DNA of 39,860 nt. Origin: Bacillus sanguinis. Its GTDB lineage: Bacteria; Bacillota; Bacilli; Bacillales; Bacillaceae_G. Below the pieces are notes generated by a model. It ran no database searches. It saw only the letters and a list, made by a program, of their open reading frames with translations, and was not told where the DNA came from. The DNA is taken from NCBI RefSeq assembly GCF_018332475.1, contig NZ_BOQB01000065.1:1-39860 (forward strand), given 5' to 3'. The translations under genes were made by a program, and so were the position numbers. How positions within the stretch are numbered: the first letter of the stretch is position 1; each line of letters begins with the position of its first letter. Shown here in pieces: positions 7,928 through 16,023 of this stretch.

Positions 7928-9391
7928 ATGGGGATTACAAAAGAATATAAAAATTATGCCTCTTTACAACCGAATAAAATAGCAATAAAGGAAAATAATC
8001 GAGTTTTAACATATAAAGATTGGTTTGAGTCATTGTGTAAAGTTGCAAACTGGTTGAATGAAAAAGAATCGAAGAATAAAACGATAGCAATTGTATTAGA
8101 AAATCGTATCGAGTTTTTACAATTATTCGCGGGTGCTGCTATGGCCGGATGGGTTTGTGTGCCACTAGATATAAAGTGGAAACAAGATGAGCTCAAAGAA
8201 AGAATTGCAATTAGTAATCCGGATATGATTGTGACAGAGAGATATAAGTTAAATGATTTACCGGGTGAAGAAGGAAGAGTAATTGAAATTGATGAGTGGA
8301 AAAGGATGATTGAGAAATATCTTCCTACATATTTCCCTATAGAAAATGTACAAAATGCTCCTTTTTATATGGGATTCACATCAGGATCGACTGGAAAAGC
8401 AAAAGCGTTTTTACGTGCGCAACAATCGTGGCTTCATAGTTTTGATTGCAATATACATGACTTTCATATGAAAAAAGAAGATTCTATATTAATAGCTGGG
8501 ACGCTCGTTCATTCTCTTTTCTTATATGGTGCAATAAGTGCATTATATATGGGGCAAACAGTGCACGTTATGAGAAAGTTTATTCCAGATCAAGTATTGG
8601 ATAAGTTAGAAACAGGACATATTTCGGTCATGTATACAGTTCCTACAATGCTTGAATCTTTATATAAAGAAAATAGAGTAATAGAAAATGAAATGAAAAT
8701 TATTTCGTCAGGAGCCAAATGGGAAGCTGAAGCGAAAGAAAAAATAAAGAGTATATTCCCTAATGCGCAAAAATATGAATTTTACGGTGCATCGGAATTA
8801 AGCTTTGTAACAGCACTAGTTGATGAAGAGAGTAATAGAAGACCAAATTCAGTAGGGAAACCTTGTCACAATGTGCAAGTTCGAATATGTAATGAAGTAG
8901 GAGAAGAAGTGCAGAAAGGTGAGATAGGAACTGTTTATGTGAAAAGTGATCAGTTTTTTATGGGATACATCTTGGATAAGGTTTTAGTTCCAGAGTTGAC
9001 TGTAGATGGCTGGATGACAGTGCGAGATGTAGGTTATGAAGATGAAGAAGGATTTATTTATATTATCGGTAGAGAGAAGAATATGATTTTATTTGGAGGA
9101 ATTAATATTTTCCCAGAAGAAATAGAAAGCGTATTACATGAACATCCAGCTGTTGATGAAATAGTTGTAATTGGTGTGGAAGATAGTTACTGGGGTGAAA
9201 AACCTGTCGCCATCGTAAAAGGAAGTGCTACGAGGCAACAATTAAAGAGTTTTTGCTTACAAAGATTATCCTCTTTTAAAATACCGAAAGAATGGTATTT
9301 TGTAGATGAAATACCGTATACAAATAGCGGGAAAATCGCTCGTATGGAAGCAAAAAGTATCATTGAAAATCAGGAGAAAATATATGAATAG
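7928..9391 (+). CDS. yhfT: YhfT-like acyl-CoA ligase
   Basis: 487 residues from the ATG at 7928, chosen for AAAGGAAGGACG upstream; the frame runs back to 7763 but overlaps bioY and lacks a site. ANL-superfamily motifs: GFTSGSTGKAKA (about 148-159), FYGASE, VGYEDEEGFIYIIGREKNMI (hinge) and YTNSGKIAR with the C-terminal catalytic Lys. B. subtilis YhfT is annotated as a fatty acid-CoA ligase; its place after bioY and under BirA suggests a link to biotin precursor (pimeloyl-type) or fatty acid metabolism, which is inference. It overlaps yhfS by 8 nt. Confidence 0.9.
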   Translation: MGITKEYKNYASLQPNKIAIKENNRVLTYKDWFESLCKVANWLNEKESKNKTIAIVLENRIEFLQLFAGAAMAGWVCVPLDIKWKQDELKERIAISNPDMIVTERYKLNDLPGEEGRVIEIDEWKRMIEKYLPTYFPIENVQNAPFYMGFTSGSTGKAKAFLRAQQSWLHSFDCNIHDFHMKKEDSILIAGTLVHSLFLYGAISALYMGQTVHVMRKFIPDQVLDKLETGHISVMYTVPTMLESLYKENRVIENEMKIISSGAKWEAEAKEKIKSIFPNAQKYEFYGASELSFVTALVDEESNRRPNSVGKPCHNVQVRICNEVGEEVQKGEIGTVYVKSDQFFMGYILDKVLVPELTVDGWMTVRDVGYEDEEGFIYIIGREKNMILFGGINIFPEEIESVLHEHPAVDEIVVIGVEDSYWGEKPVAIVKGSATRQQLKSFCLQRLSSFKIPKEWYFVDEIPYTNSGKIARMEAKSIIENQEKIYE

Positions 9392-10475
9392 AGCAGTTAT
9401 TGTAGAAGCAAAAAGAACACCTATTGGTAAGAAGAATGGGATGCTGAAAGACTATGAAGTTCAGCAATTAGTCGCACCACTGCTCTCATTTCTAGGTAAA
9501 GGAATTGAGAGGGAAATAGACGATGTTATATTAGGGAATGTTGTTGGGCCAGGAGGGAATGTTGCGAGATTATCTGCTTTAGAAGCAGGGCTTAGTCATC
9601 ATATTCCGGGTGTAACGATTGACCGGCAATGTGGTGCCGGATTGGAAGCCATTCGCACTGCATGTCATCTCATTCAAGGCGGAGCAGGTACTTGTTATAT
9701 TGCAGGGGGAGTAGAGAGTACAAGTACATCACCTTTTCAAAATAGAGCGCGATTTTCACCGGCAACAATTGGCGATCCTGATATGGGAGTAGCGGCTGAA
9801 TATGTTGCAGAACGTTATAACATCACGAGAGAAATGCAAGACGAGTATGCTTGCCTCAGTTATAAACGAACACTGCAAGCATTAGAAAAAGGATATATAC
9901 ATGATGAAATATTGTCTTTTCATGGATTATTAGATGAATCTATAAAGCCAGAAATGAATTATGAACGAATTATTAAAAGAACAAAACCTGCATTTTTACA
10001 AAATGGTACAGTAACGGCAGGTAATTCGTGTGGTGTCAATGATGGGGCATGTGCTGTTCTTGTAATGGAAGAGGGGCAAGCTCGAAAATCAGGATATAAG
10101 CCTGTCCTTCGTTTCGTTCGTAGTGCTGTGGTTGGAGTGGATCCTAATCTCCCGGGAACGGGTCCAATATTTGCGGTGAACAAATTATTAAATGAAATGA
10201 ATGTAAAAATAGAGGATATTGATTATTTTGAAATAAATGAAGCATTTGCTTCAAAAGTTGTAGCTTGTGTAAAGAAGTTACAAATTCCTTTCGAAAAATT
10301 AAATGTAAATGGTGGGGCAATTGCACTCGGTCATCCGTACGGTGCATCTGGGGCTATGCTTGTGACACGTTTGTTTTATCAAGCGAAAAGAGAGCATATG
10401 AAATATGGAATTGCGACGTTAGGAATTGGTGGTGGAATAGGGCTTGCGCTATTATTTGAGAAAGTAGAAGACTAG
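9384..10475 (+). CDS. yhfS: YhfS-like thiolase, lacking the second catalytic Cys
   Basis: 363 residues from the ATG at 9384 (AGGAGAAAA upstream, overlapping yhfT by 8 nt); somewhat shorter than the usual 390-residue acetyl-CoA acetyltransferases. The nucleophile Cys is present (DRQCGAG, C83), as are NEAFA and the GHP motif (H317 in NVNGGAIALGHPYGASG). At the third catalytic site, where thiolases have CIGGG, this protein reads GIGGG (G347). That Cys normally acts as the acid/base, so the reaction may be altered. It is likely co-regulated with bioY by biotin status. Confidence 0.88.
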   Translation: MNRAVIVEAKRTPIGKKNGMLKDYEVQQLVAPLLSFLGKGIEREIDDVILGNVVGPGGNVARLSALEAGLSHHIPGVTIDRQCGAGLEAIRTACHLIQGGAGTCYIAGGVESTSTSPFQNRARFSPATIGDPDMGVAAEYVAERYNITREMQDEYACLSYKRTLQALEKGYIHDEILSFHGLLDESIKPEMNYERIIKRTKPAFLQNGTVTAGNSCGVNDGACAVLVMEEGQARKSGYKPVLRFVRSAVVGVDPNLPGTGPIFAVNKLLNEMNVKIEDIDYFEINEAFASKVVACVKKLQIPFEKLNVNGGAIALGHPYGASGAMLVTRLFYQAKREHMKYGIATLGIGGGIGLALLFEKVED

Positions 10476-10835
10476 TGAGGTATTAACTGTACTATGATTA
10501 ATAGGGGATAATTAGTTCTATATATGAGTGAATATCCTCTCTTAGTAACCAAAAAACAAACAACTATTATTCTATATTTTTGAGTTACCTGAGGTTAAAT
10601 TTGTAAGCCTTAGCCTCATAGAATTGGTATAATGTAGTAATATTGGTGGAAGATGAGAAAGTTGATATTAGTAAATTGAGCATAAAAATTTCATATGCAT
10701 CCAGATAAGTATTAATAACATTTCTCTCTCTGAACATAAAACTATACATATATTATGATAGGTAATATAGGCGTTATTCTTATTATATTGCTCTAAAATA
10801 ATTAAACCAGTTTATTTGAAGAAAGGAATGGGAAT
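10476..10835. other. AT-rich intergenic region before the NprR-like gene
   Basis: 360 bases without a convincing gene. It holds an imperfect hairpin (TGAGGTTAA at about 10590, TTAGCCTCA at about 10611), a TATAAT (10628-10633) and an 8-codon ATG ORF at 10653 whose GGTGGA site is too close to be persuasive. The strong AT bias differs from the yhf genes on its left and continues into the regulator. Confidence 0.5.
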
Positions 10836-12101
10836 ATGAACATTGGCGAACGGATTCGACAAATACGTATGCATAAAGAATTCACGCAAGGGGAAGTAGT
10901 ATCAGGGATATGTTCTATAACTTATTTAAGTAGAATTGAAAATGGACAAATTAAACCTTCAAATTCTGTTTTAAAAAAAATCGCTAAAAATCTAGATATT
11001 GATTACAACTTTCTTGTAGGTGTAGATTATGAGGATATTGAAGCTAAGATTCTTGAAATATGTAATAGGTATAAAAATGATAATATTATAAGCTCTAAAG
11101 ACTTATCATCTTTAGAGTTGTATGTTCGCGATACAGACTCTATTCTCTTATTATTAAAGGCCTATGGTGTTTTAATATACTATCATTCTCGAAATAATAA
11201 CTTATTACATGTAGCAACGATTGTAAATGAGGCTTTGCAAGTAATTCCAAATCAAGTAGCCTCCCCATATACTCAAGACTTTATATATTATTTAATGGCT
11301 CGAGGTCATTATTTTTCTAATAAACAAGACTATATGACTGCAAATGAAATTTATATGCAGACAGAGAGTTTACTTGGTTTAGATGAAACTAGGCTACACG
11401 CTGATATATATTATAATCTAAGTCTAACAAATCAAAGTCTTTATAAAGATCAAACGATTAGTCGTTTGTATGCTAAAAAAGCCTACAGATTGTATGAAAA
11501 ATTAAATGTAGAAAATCAAGTAATAAACATTCTTATAATTATTGCATTACAATATCAAAAAGATAATCTATCAGAGAAAGCTCTTGAATCTTTAAAACAA
11601 GCAGAAATTAAAGCAGAGGTTAGCGATAATCCTATGTATTTACCTTTAATTGCATATAATTATGGGAAAATATATCAAGGATTAAAAGATTACACCAATT
11701 CTATTAAATGTTATGAAAAAAGTTTACAGACTAGCAATCTTTATCCAGATCAAGCTCAAAAAATATACGCAGTAAGAAACTTAATAGAAATTTATATAGA
11801 ATCTAAAGACTGGAAAATTGTTAATAAACTGATGGATGATGCATTAGAAATGTTATCAATTTCTGATATGCCACACGCATATGTTGAAATATATGGACTT
11901 AAGGGGAAAATATCCAAATTAAGGGGCGATAATCATGGATATGAGAAAAATATGCAAAAAGCTATTGAAAGGGGTCTAGAAAAAAAGCAATACCCTCTAG
12001 TTCGTGAACTCGCTACTGAACTAGGAAACTATTTTTATGATAATCGCGCTTATAAAATGTCAGCAAAGTACTTGAAAATATCTAGTCAACTCCCCACTTA
12101 A
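10836..12101 (+). CDS. NprR/PlcR-type (RNPP) transcriptional regulator
   Basis: 421 residues. Residues 1-60 form an XRE helix-turn-helix very close to what I recall of NprR (MNIGERIRQIRMHKEFTQGE, then ITYLSRIENGQIKPS). The rest is an all-helical array of TPR-like repeats, the peptide-binding part of RNPP regulators such as NprR, PlcR and Rap. Family members respond to a re-imported secreted peptide usually encoded just downstream (nprX, papR). Here a strong terminator overlaps the stop codon and no signal-peptide-bearing miniORF follows, so this is a paralogue with a distant or lost peptide. The start has AGAAAGGAATGGGA upstream. The AT content suggests accessory DNA. Confidence 0.85.
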   Translation: MNIGERIRQIRMHKEFTQGEVVSGICSITYLSRIENGQIKPSNSVLKKIAKNLDIDYNFLVGVDYEDIEAKILEICNRYKNDNIISSKDLSSLELYVRDTDSILLLLKAYGVLIYYHSRNNNLLHVATIVNEALQVIPNQVASPYTQDFIYYLMARGHYFSNKQDYMTANEIYMQTESLLGLDETRLHADIYYNLSLTNQSLYKDQTISRLYAKKAYRLYEKLNVENQVINILIIIALQYQKDNLSEKALESLKQAEIKAEVSDNPMYLPLIAYNYGKIYQGLKDYTNSIKCYEKSLQTSNLYPDQAQKIYAVRNLIEIYIESKDWKIVNKLMDDALEMLSISDMPHAYVEIYGLKGKISKLRGDNHGYEKNMQKAIERGLEKKQYPLVRELATELGNYFYDNRAYKMSAKYLKISSQLPT

Positions 12102-12124
12102 GCTACGCTTAAGTGGGTTTTTTT
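12092..12124 (+). terminator. Strong terminator overlapping the regulator stop codon
   Basis: CCCACTTAAGC (12093-12103) pairs perfectly with GCTTAAGTGGG (12107-12117) and is followed by seven Ts. The TAA stop lies in the left arm. Confidence 0.9.
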
Positions 12125-12309
12125 ATGTATTGATCTAATAGGGAATTAACACTAGTAAAACTACTATGTTTATAACGCTCCCATTCAAGTACATTACTTT
12201 CGTCAAATATCTAGTTAGGGGAGTAAATCCTTCTGAAATTTCCAAAAAGGTAAAATATCAAGTTTAAAACAATTGATAATTCGCTAAAATTTTAATGGAA
12301 TTTTACTAA

Positions 12310-12339
12310 TTGTTATTAACATAAATGAACATGTATATT
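12310..12339 (+). promoter_or_regulatory. Candidate sigma-A promoter
   Basis: TTGTTA (12310-12315) and TATATT (12334-12339) are separated by 18 bp. It would drive the decayed gene and the small membrane protein behind it. Confidence 0.4.
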
Positions 12340-12380
12340 TTAAGTACAGAAACTCAAACAGCAAGGAGGGAGTTATTCTG

Positions 12381-12643
12381 ATGCAAGAGAAAAAATGATC
12401 TACAAATATGATAGACAATATAAATTATCATTTGAATTAGAGTAAAGGTTATAATCAATATTTTAAAATCCTTTCAAATGAACGTGAAGTATTGCCATAT
12501 CATGTTTATAAACACTCATAGCGGAAACATACATCACAAAAAGAATGGATGAAAAAGACAGTATTTAAGCAAATGCAAATGAGATGAACAAAAAAATTGA
12601 TGGCACTGAAGATACAATGCAGCATACTTTACTTAATAAATAA
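12381..12643 (+). pseudogene. Decayed small gene before the membrane protein
   Basis: A good site (AGGAGGG) precedes an ATG at 12381, but the frame stops after five codons. Continuing in frame gives coding-like residues (KGYNQYFKILSNEREVLPYH) broken by three more stops. The tail then continues in another frame (ANANEMNKKIDGTEDTMQH) to a TAA at 12641, nine bases before the next gene's ribosome binding site. This looks like a roughly 85-codon gene inactivated by point mutations and a frameshift. No family is recognised. Confidence 0.5.
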
Positions 12644-12658
12644 GAAAGAGGGATACAT

Positions 12659-12856
12659 ATGAAAAGCAACGAAACGGGAACTAAGCGAAAAGTAGTAAGA
12701 TATACGGGTGGAATTGCAATACTTTTATTATTGATATCCTTTATATATCAATGGAAAAATGGTTTAGAGGTTGATACTACTGAAAACTTCAGTCTGGCAT
12801 TAGTTGTTGCCATTTTCCTTTCTAGTTTTATTCCTGAAAGAAAAAGAGATAGTTAA
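12659..12856 (+). CDS. Small two-helix membrane protein
   Basis: 65 residues, ATG with AAGAGGG about 8 nt upstream. A basic N-terminus (SNETGTKRKVVR) precedes a first hydrophobic segment (residues 16-30) and a second one (about 45-58), with a charged tail (PERKRDS). It probably forms a hairpin in the cytoplasmic membrane with both ends inside. It follows the decayed gene closely and was likely co-transcribed with it. Its function is unknown; toxin-like, immunity or peptide-export accessory roles are all possible and unproven. Confidence 0.65.
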   Translation: MKSNETGTKRKVVRYTGGIAILLLLISFIYQWKNGLEVDTTENFSLALVVAIFLSSFIPERKRDS

Positions 12857-12862
12857 ATAATT

Positions 12863-12903
12863 GAATAGGCAATTGGGATCTATTTCTCAATTGCCTATTT
12901 ATG
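12863..12903 (+). terminator. Terminator after the small membrane protein
   Basis: AATAGGCAATTG (12864-12875) pairs perfectly with CAATTGCCTATT (12888-12899). The T-tail is short (TTTAT), so it is of moderate strength. Confidence 0.7.
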
Positions 12904-13033
12904 CAAATATAAATTCAAACTAAGAGATAAATGCTTAATATCGGTGATTACATACTTGAATAACAACTAATTTCTATTCAATATTTAATTATCTTTTAAA
13001 GTTTTTTAGATTTAGGCCTTGATAGTAGTGCTA

Positions 13034-13615
13034 CTAGTTTTCTACTCTTTGAGGAATATAAGCATTGCTACCAGGCTTTGCTTTTATTTCGTTCCAAGCA
13101 GAGATAGCATCAGCTTTTGATTTTCCTTTATTATTTGGATCTTCGAAAAAGTCACGAGTAAAGCGATTGTATTCAAATTGTGCACTGATCGTTGTTTTGT
13201 ATGTAGGGTCTTTTTTTCGTTCGTTTTCTTCATGCCAAAAAGCTACCGCGTCTTCATATGTTTTTCCAATATTCTCTTTGAAAAATTTTTGAAGAGCTAC
13301 TGTAAAGCGGAAGTTTGCTCCAATTTTTTCTTTGAAAAAGGCCCGAACCTCTTCGCTACAGCGGTGATTTTCAGTAATAACAGTTTGAAGAGAAAGGTCT
13401 TTATAAGAGAGAGAAGTTTTACTCGCTTTTGGACCAGAGCTGTTTTTTAATATTTTACCAGTATGTAAATAATGTGAGATACGCTCGGTTATTCCAATCT
13501 TAGAGCCACTAGCTGGTAAACCATTCTCACGACAAAATGTTTGAAGTTCTGCTTTTAACCAATAATAGTTTTGGAAATCTTCAAGTGATATAGACTTTGT
13601 TAAAGATGGACGCAT
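13034..13615 (-). CDS. SAP-like/DUF6434 domain protein
   Basis: 193 residues, cytoplasmic and basic. Residues 5-55 look like a SAP-type helix-extension-helix (LKAELQTFCRENGLPASGSKIGITERI), a motif that often binds DNA. The remaining part has aromatic-rich repeats: RFTVALQKFFKENIGKTYEDAVAFWHEE and FNRFTRDFFEDPNNKGKSKADAISAWNE share the pattern F-F-x(n)-GK-x-DA-x-AW. That duplicated unit is what I know as DUF6434. Function is unknown. The start ATG has only a weak GGAAGAAAGAAG site. It is divergent from the Nudix gene. Confidence 0.75.
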   Translation of the reverse strand: MRPSLTKSISLEDFQNYYWLKAELQTFCRENGLPASGSKIGITERISHYLHTGKILKNSSGPKASKTSLSYKDLSLQTVITENHRCSEEVRAFFKEKIGANFRFTVALQKFFKENIGKTYEDAVAFWHEENERKKDPTYKTTISAQFEYNRFTRDFFEDPNNKGKSKADAISAWNEIKAKPGSNAYIPQRVEN

Positions 13616-13719
13616 GAATGTAACAACTTCTTTCTTCCATAATTTTCTTTAATTATAAAACATACGTTCTTTTTGTGGAAGGATTTATTTGTAAATTTAA
13701 TAGGAAGAGGAGATTGTAT

Positions 13720-14163
13720 ATGGAAAATGTAATGCAAGTTCGTGTTACTGGAATTTTAATTGAAGATGAAAAAGTATTGCTAGTAAAGCAAAAAGTTGCC
13801 AATCGCAATTGGTCTTTACCTGGGGGAAGGGTGGAGAATGGTGAAACGTTAGAAGAAGCAATGATTCGAGAAATGAGAGAAGAAACAGGGTTAGAAGTTA
13901 AAGTTAAGAAGCTACTCTATGTTTGTGATAAACCAGATGCTAGCCCATCTTTATTGCATATTACATCTTTACTGGAAAAGATTGCAGGGGAAATTATGTT
14001 ACCATCAAATGAATTTGATCATAATCCGATTCATGATGTACAAATGGTACCGATTAAAGGTTTAAGTCAATATGGTTTTTCGGAAACTTTTATAAAGCTT
14101 GTAAATGAAGGGTTTGCAAATGCAGGGAGTTACCAAGGATTGAAACAAAATATTGCCCTGTAA
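13720..14163 (+). CDS. Nudix hydrolase
   Basis: 147 residues from the ATG at 13720, preceded by GGAAGAGGAG; an in-frame upstream ATG at 13675 has no site. The Nudix box is complete (G-x5-E-x7-REMREETGL in GRVENGETLEEAMIREMREE), so Mg-dependent hydrolysis of a nucleoside diphosphate linked to another group is expected. Substrate cannot be assigned. It stands alone. A short 8-bp hairpin without a T-run (AGGATAGC at 14174) follows, shared with the convergent AlaX gene. Confidence 0.9.
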   Translation: MENVMQVRVTGILIEDEKVLLVKQKVANRNWSLPGGRVENGETLEEAMIREMREETGLEVKVKKLLYVCDKPDASPSLLHITSLLEKIAGEIMLPSNEFDHNPIHDVQMVPIKGLSQYGFSETFIKLVNEGFANAGSYQGLKQNIAL

Positions 14164-14207
14164 ATATAGTTGAAGGATAGCCGTTAGCTATCCTCCATAA
14201 ACATGTT

Positions 14208-15410
14208 TTATACTGCTGATTGTAAAGAAGAAACAAGTTGATTTAAAAACTCATCTCCGGTCATAATCGCTTTTCCACCGCCGCGCGCACTCTTTTTATT
14301 TCCGCCACCTTTTCCTTCAATAGCAGGAAGAGCGTCTTTTAAAAGTGAGTTCATATCAAGTGTGACTGTCTTTCCGCAAGCAAGAATACATTGTAATTTG
14401 TCCTCATTTTCAATAACAAAATATGTAATGGCATGTTCTTGTTGTTCTGTAATAATAGCGGAAAGTTTTGCGATTTCTTGCATAGAACGATTTGTAAACA
14501 CTTTAGAAATAAGTATGCCAGCATGTATTTCTGAAGGCTGTTGCAGTAGTTCGTTTGCCTCTGCATATAATAATTTTTCATTCATTGTTTGTATTGTTTT
14601 TTCGTTTTCTTTTTGAGAAGTAAGAAGTTGTGCTACTTTTGTTGGAATATCATTTTCGCTACTGTTTAATTGTTTAGAAACATCCTTCATAATTTGTTGC
14701 TGTTGCCCCATAAGTTTTAGTGTGCGCCAGCCAGCGATAAAGGTTAATCGTATGCCACCTTTATTACGCTCCCATCCTAATACTTGAATAGGACCTACTT
14801 CCCCTGTATGTTTCGGATGTGTTCCGCCACAGCCATTGTAGTCGAAGTTTTCAATTATAACAACACGTATATTTTCTGTTAAAGTCGGTTCTTTACGAAG
14901 GGGCAACGTTTTCGCTTTTTCTAAGTTCATCCACTCGATGCGGATTGGATGGTTTTCAAAAACAATTTTGTTTGCAATTTGTACTGCTTTTTCAACCGTT
15001 TCCGCATGAAGATTTTCTGTTTCTAAATCAATTGTTACTGTTTCTTTACCAAGATGGAATCCAATTGTAGGCATGTTAAAATGGTCCCAAAAAGCAGCAG
15101 ATAAAATGTGCTGAGCCGCATGTTGTTGCATATGATCAAAACGGCGCTCCCAATTAATTTTACCTTCTACTTCTTCTGTATGTAATTGTTCTGCAATGAA
15201 GTGGCGGATTTCTTCGTCGACTTCTTCAACACCAAGTACAGCAATGCCATTTAAAGTTCCAGTATCATGGGGTTGCCCGCCACCTGTTGGGTAAAATGCC
15301 GTTTCGTTTAAAATAACGTATAAGTTACCGTCTTTATCATAATCTTGCTTTATAACTTTTGTAGTAAAGTCTTGCTTATAAGCGTCAGTGTAATATAATT
15401 TTTGCTCCAA
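14208..15410 (-). CDS. Alanyl-tRNA editing protein (AlaX-L type)
   Basis: 400 residues starting from a TTG at 15410, chosen because AAAGGGGAA lies 6 nt upstream; an ATG eleven codons earlier would put that site inside the gene. It resembles the editing half of alanyl-tRNA synthetase: the zinc ligands HAAQH (HxxxH) and CGGTH (CxxxH), followed by a coiled-coil and a Gly-rich DHHA1-like C-terminus (GKGGGNKKSARGGG). AlaX proteins hydrolyse Ser or Gly mischarged on tRNA-Ala in trans. The presence of the C-terminal DHHA1 region marks the long form. It is monocistronic. Confidence 0.9.
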   Translation of the reverse strand: MEQKLYYTDAYKQDFTTKVIKQDYDKDGNLYVILNETAFYPTGGGQPHDTGTLNGIAVLGVEEVDEEIRHFIAEQLHTEEVEGKINWERRFDHMQQHAAQHILSAAFWDHFNMPTIGFHLGKETVTIDLETENLHAETVEKAVQIANKIVFENHPIRIEWMNLEKAKTLPLRKEPTLTENIRVVIIENFDYNGCGGTHPKHTGEVGPIQVLGWERNKGGIRLTFIAGWRTLKLMGQQQQIMKDVSKQLNSSENDIPTKVAQLLTSQKENEKTIQTMNEKLLYAEANELLQQPSEIHAGILISKVFTNRSMQEIAKLSAIITEQQEHAITYFVIENEDKLQCILACGKTVTLDMNSLLKDALPAIEGKGGGNKKSARGGGKAIMTGDEFLNQLVSSLQSAV

Positions 15411-15502
15411 TTTTCTTTCCCCTTTCGTGTTCGCTAGTTTCATTGTAAAGCAATCGAAATTCGTTTCCTAATATTTCAGAAGAAAGAAACTATTTTTAGA
15501 AT

Positions 15503-15516
15503 TTTCTTGCTATAAT
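15503..15516 (+). promoter_or_regulatory. Extended -10 promoter of the 129-140 residue hypothetical gene
   Basis: TTGCTATAAT at 15507-15516 is an extended -10 (TG-n-TATAAT), about 30 nt before the start codon. No good -35 is needed or seen. Confidence 0.55.
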
Positions 15517-15547
15517 AAGAGGAAGAAAATGCGGGGGTGGAATGAAT

Positions 15548-15955
15548 ATGTTATATGAAAACGGTGTAGATAAACTGCTTAGTTTAAGCAAAAATATTTC
15601 TGAATTGTATCGAGAATTAAATGAAATGACCCGGATTTTAACGGATTGTAATCGAGAAAGCGTGAAGTTTGATCGGTTATATGTAAAAGAGGTACTGTGG
15701 AAGAAAGAAGATGTAATAGAGAAATATGACCAGCTGCTTGTACAACTTTGTATAAATGAATGCTTTGATTTAAAAAGTGTCATTACAGGGGAATATAAGT
15801 ATACATATGAAGAAGTAGAAAACATCGTTTTACAATTTAATGAGAAGTATAATGTTGCAATTTTAATTAAAGATGTTTGTAAAGAATTACAGTTTACATA
15901 TGGCATAGATATGGATATAACGAGAACAGCGCGGGTATCAACAGCCCAAGTATAA
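15548..15955 (+). CDS. Hypothetical helical protein
   Basis: 135 residues from the ATG at 15548, 8 nt after GGGGGTGG; the ATG at 15542 is too close to that site. The protein is soluble, acidic and predicted mostly helical, with heptad-like leucines in the first 35 residues (VDKLLSLSKNISELYRELNE). No domain is recognised. It lies between the divergent AlaX gene and an MFS gene, with its own promoter and terminator. Confidence 0.7.
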   Translation: MLYENGVDKLLSLSKNISELYRELNEMTRILTDCNRESVKFDRLYVKEVLWKKEDVIEKYDQLLVQLCINECFDLKSVITGEYKYTYEEVENIVLQFNEKYNVAILIKDVCKELQFTYGIDMDITRTARVSTAQV

Positions 15956-15960
15956 AAAGG

Positions 15961-15993
15961 GAAAAGAAAGCAGATCCTTTGCTTTCTTTTTTC
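15961..15993 (+). terminator. Rho-independent terminator
   Basis: GAAAAGAAAGCA (15961-15972) pairs with TGCTTTCTTTTTTC (15980-15993), giving a stem that merges into the T-run. Confidence 0.8.
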
Positions 15994-16023
15994 ATGTAAG
16001 AACAGGGAGAGTAGGTTTTTTAG

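Noticed and set aside
10653-10679. 8-codon ORF ahead of the NprR-like gene as a signalling peptide
   Set aside because: The GGTGGA site is only 2 nt from the ATG, and there is no signal sequence.
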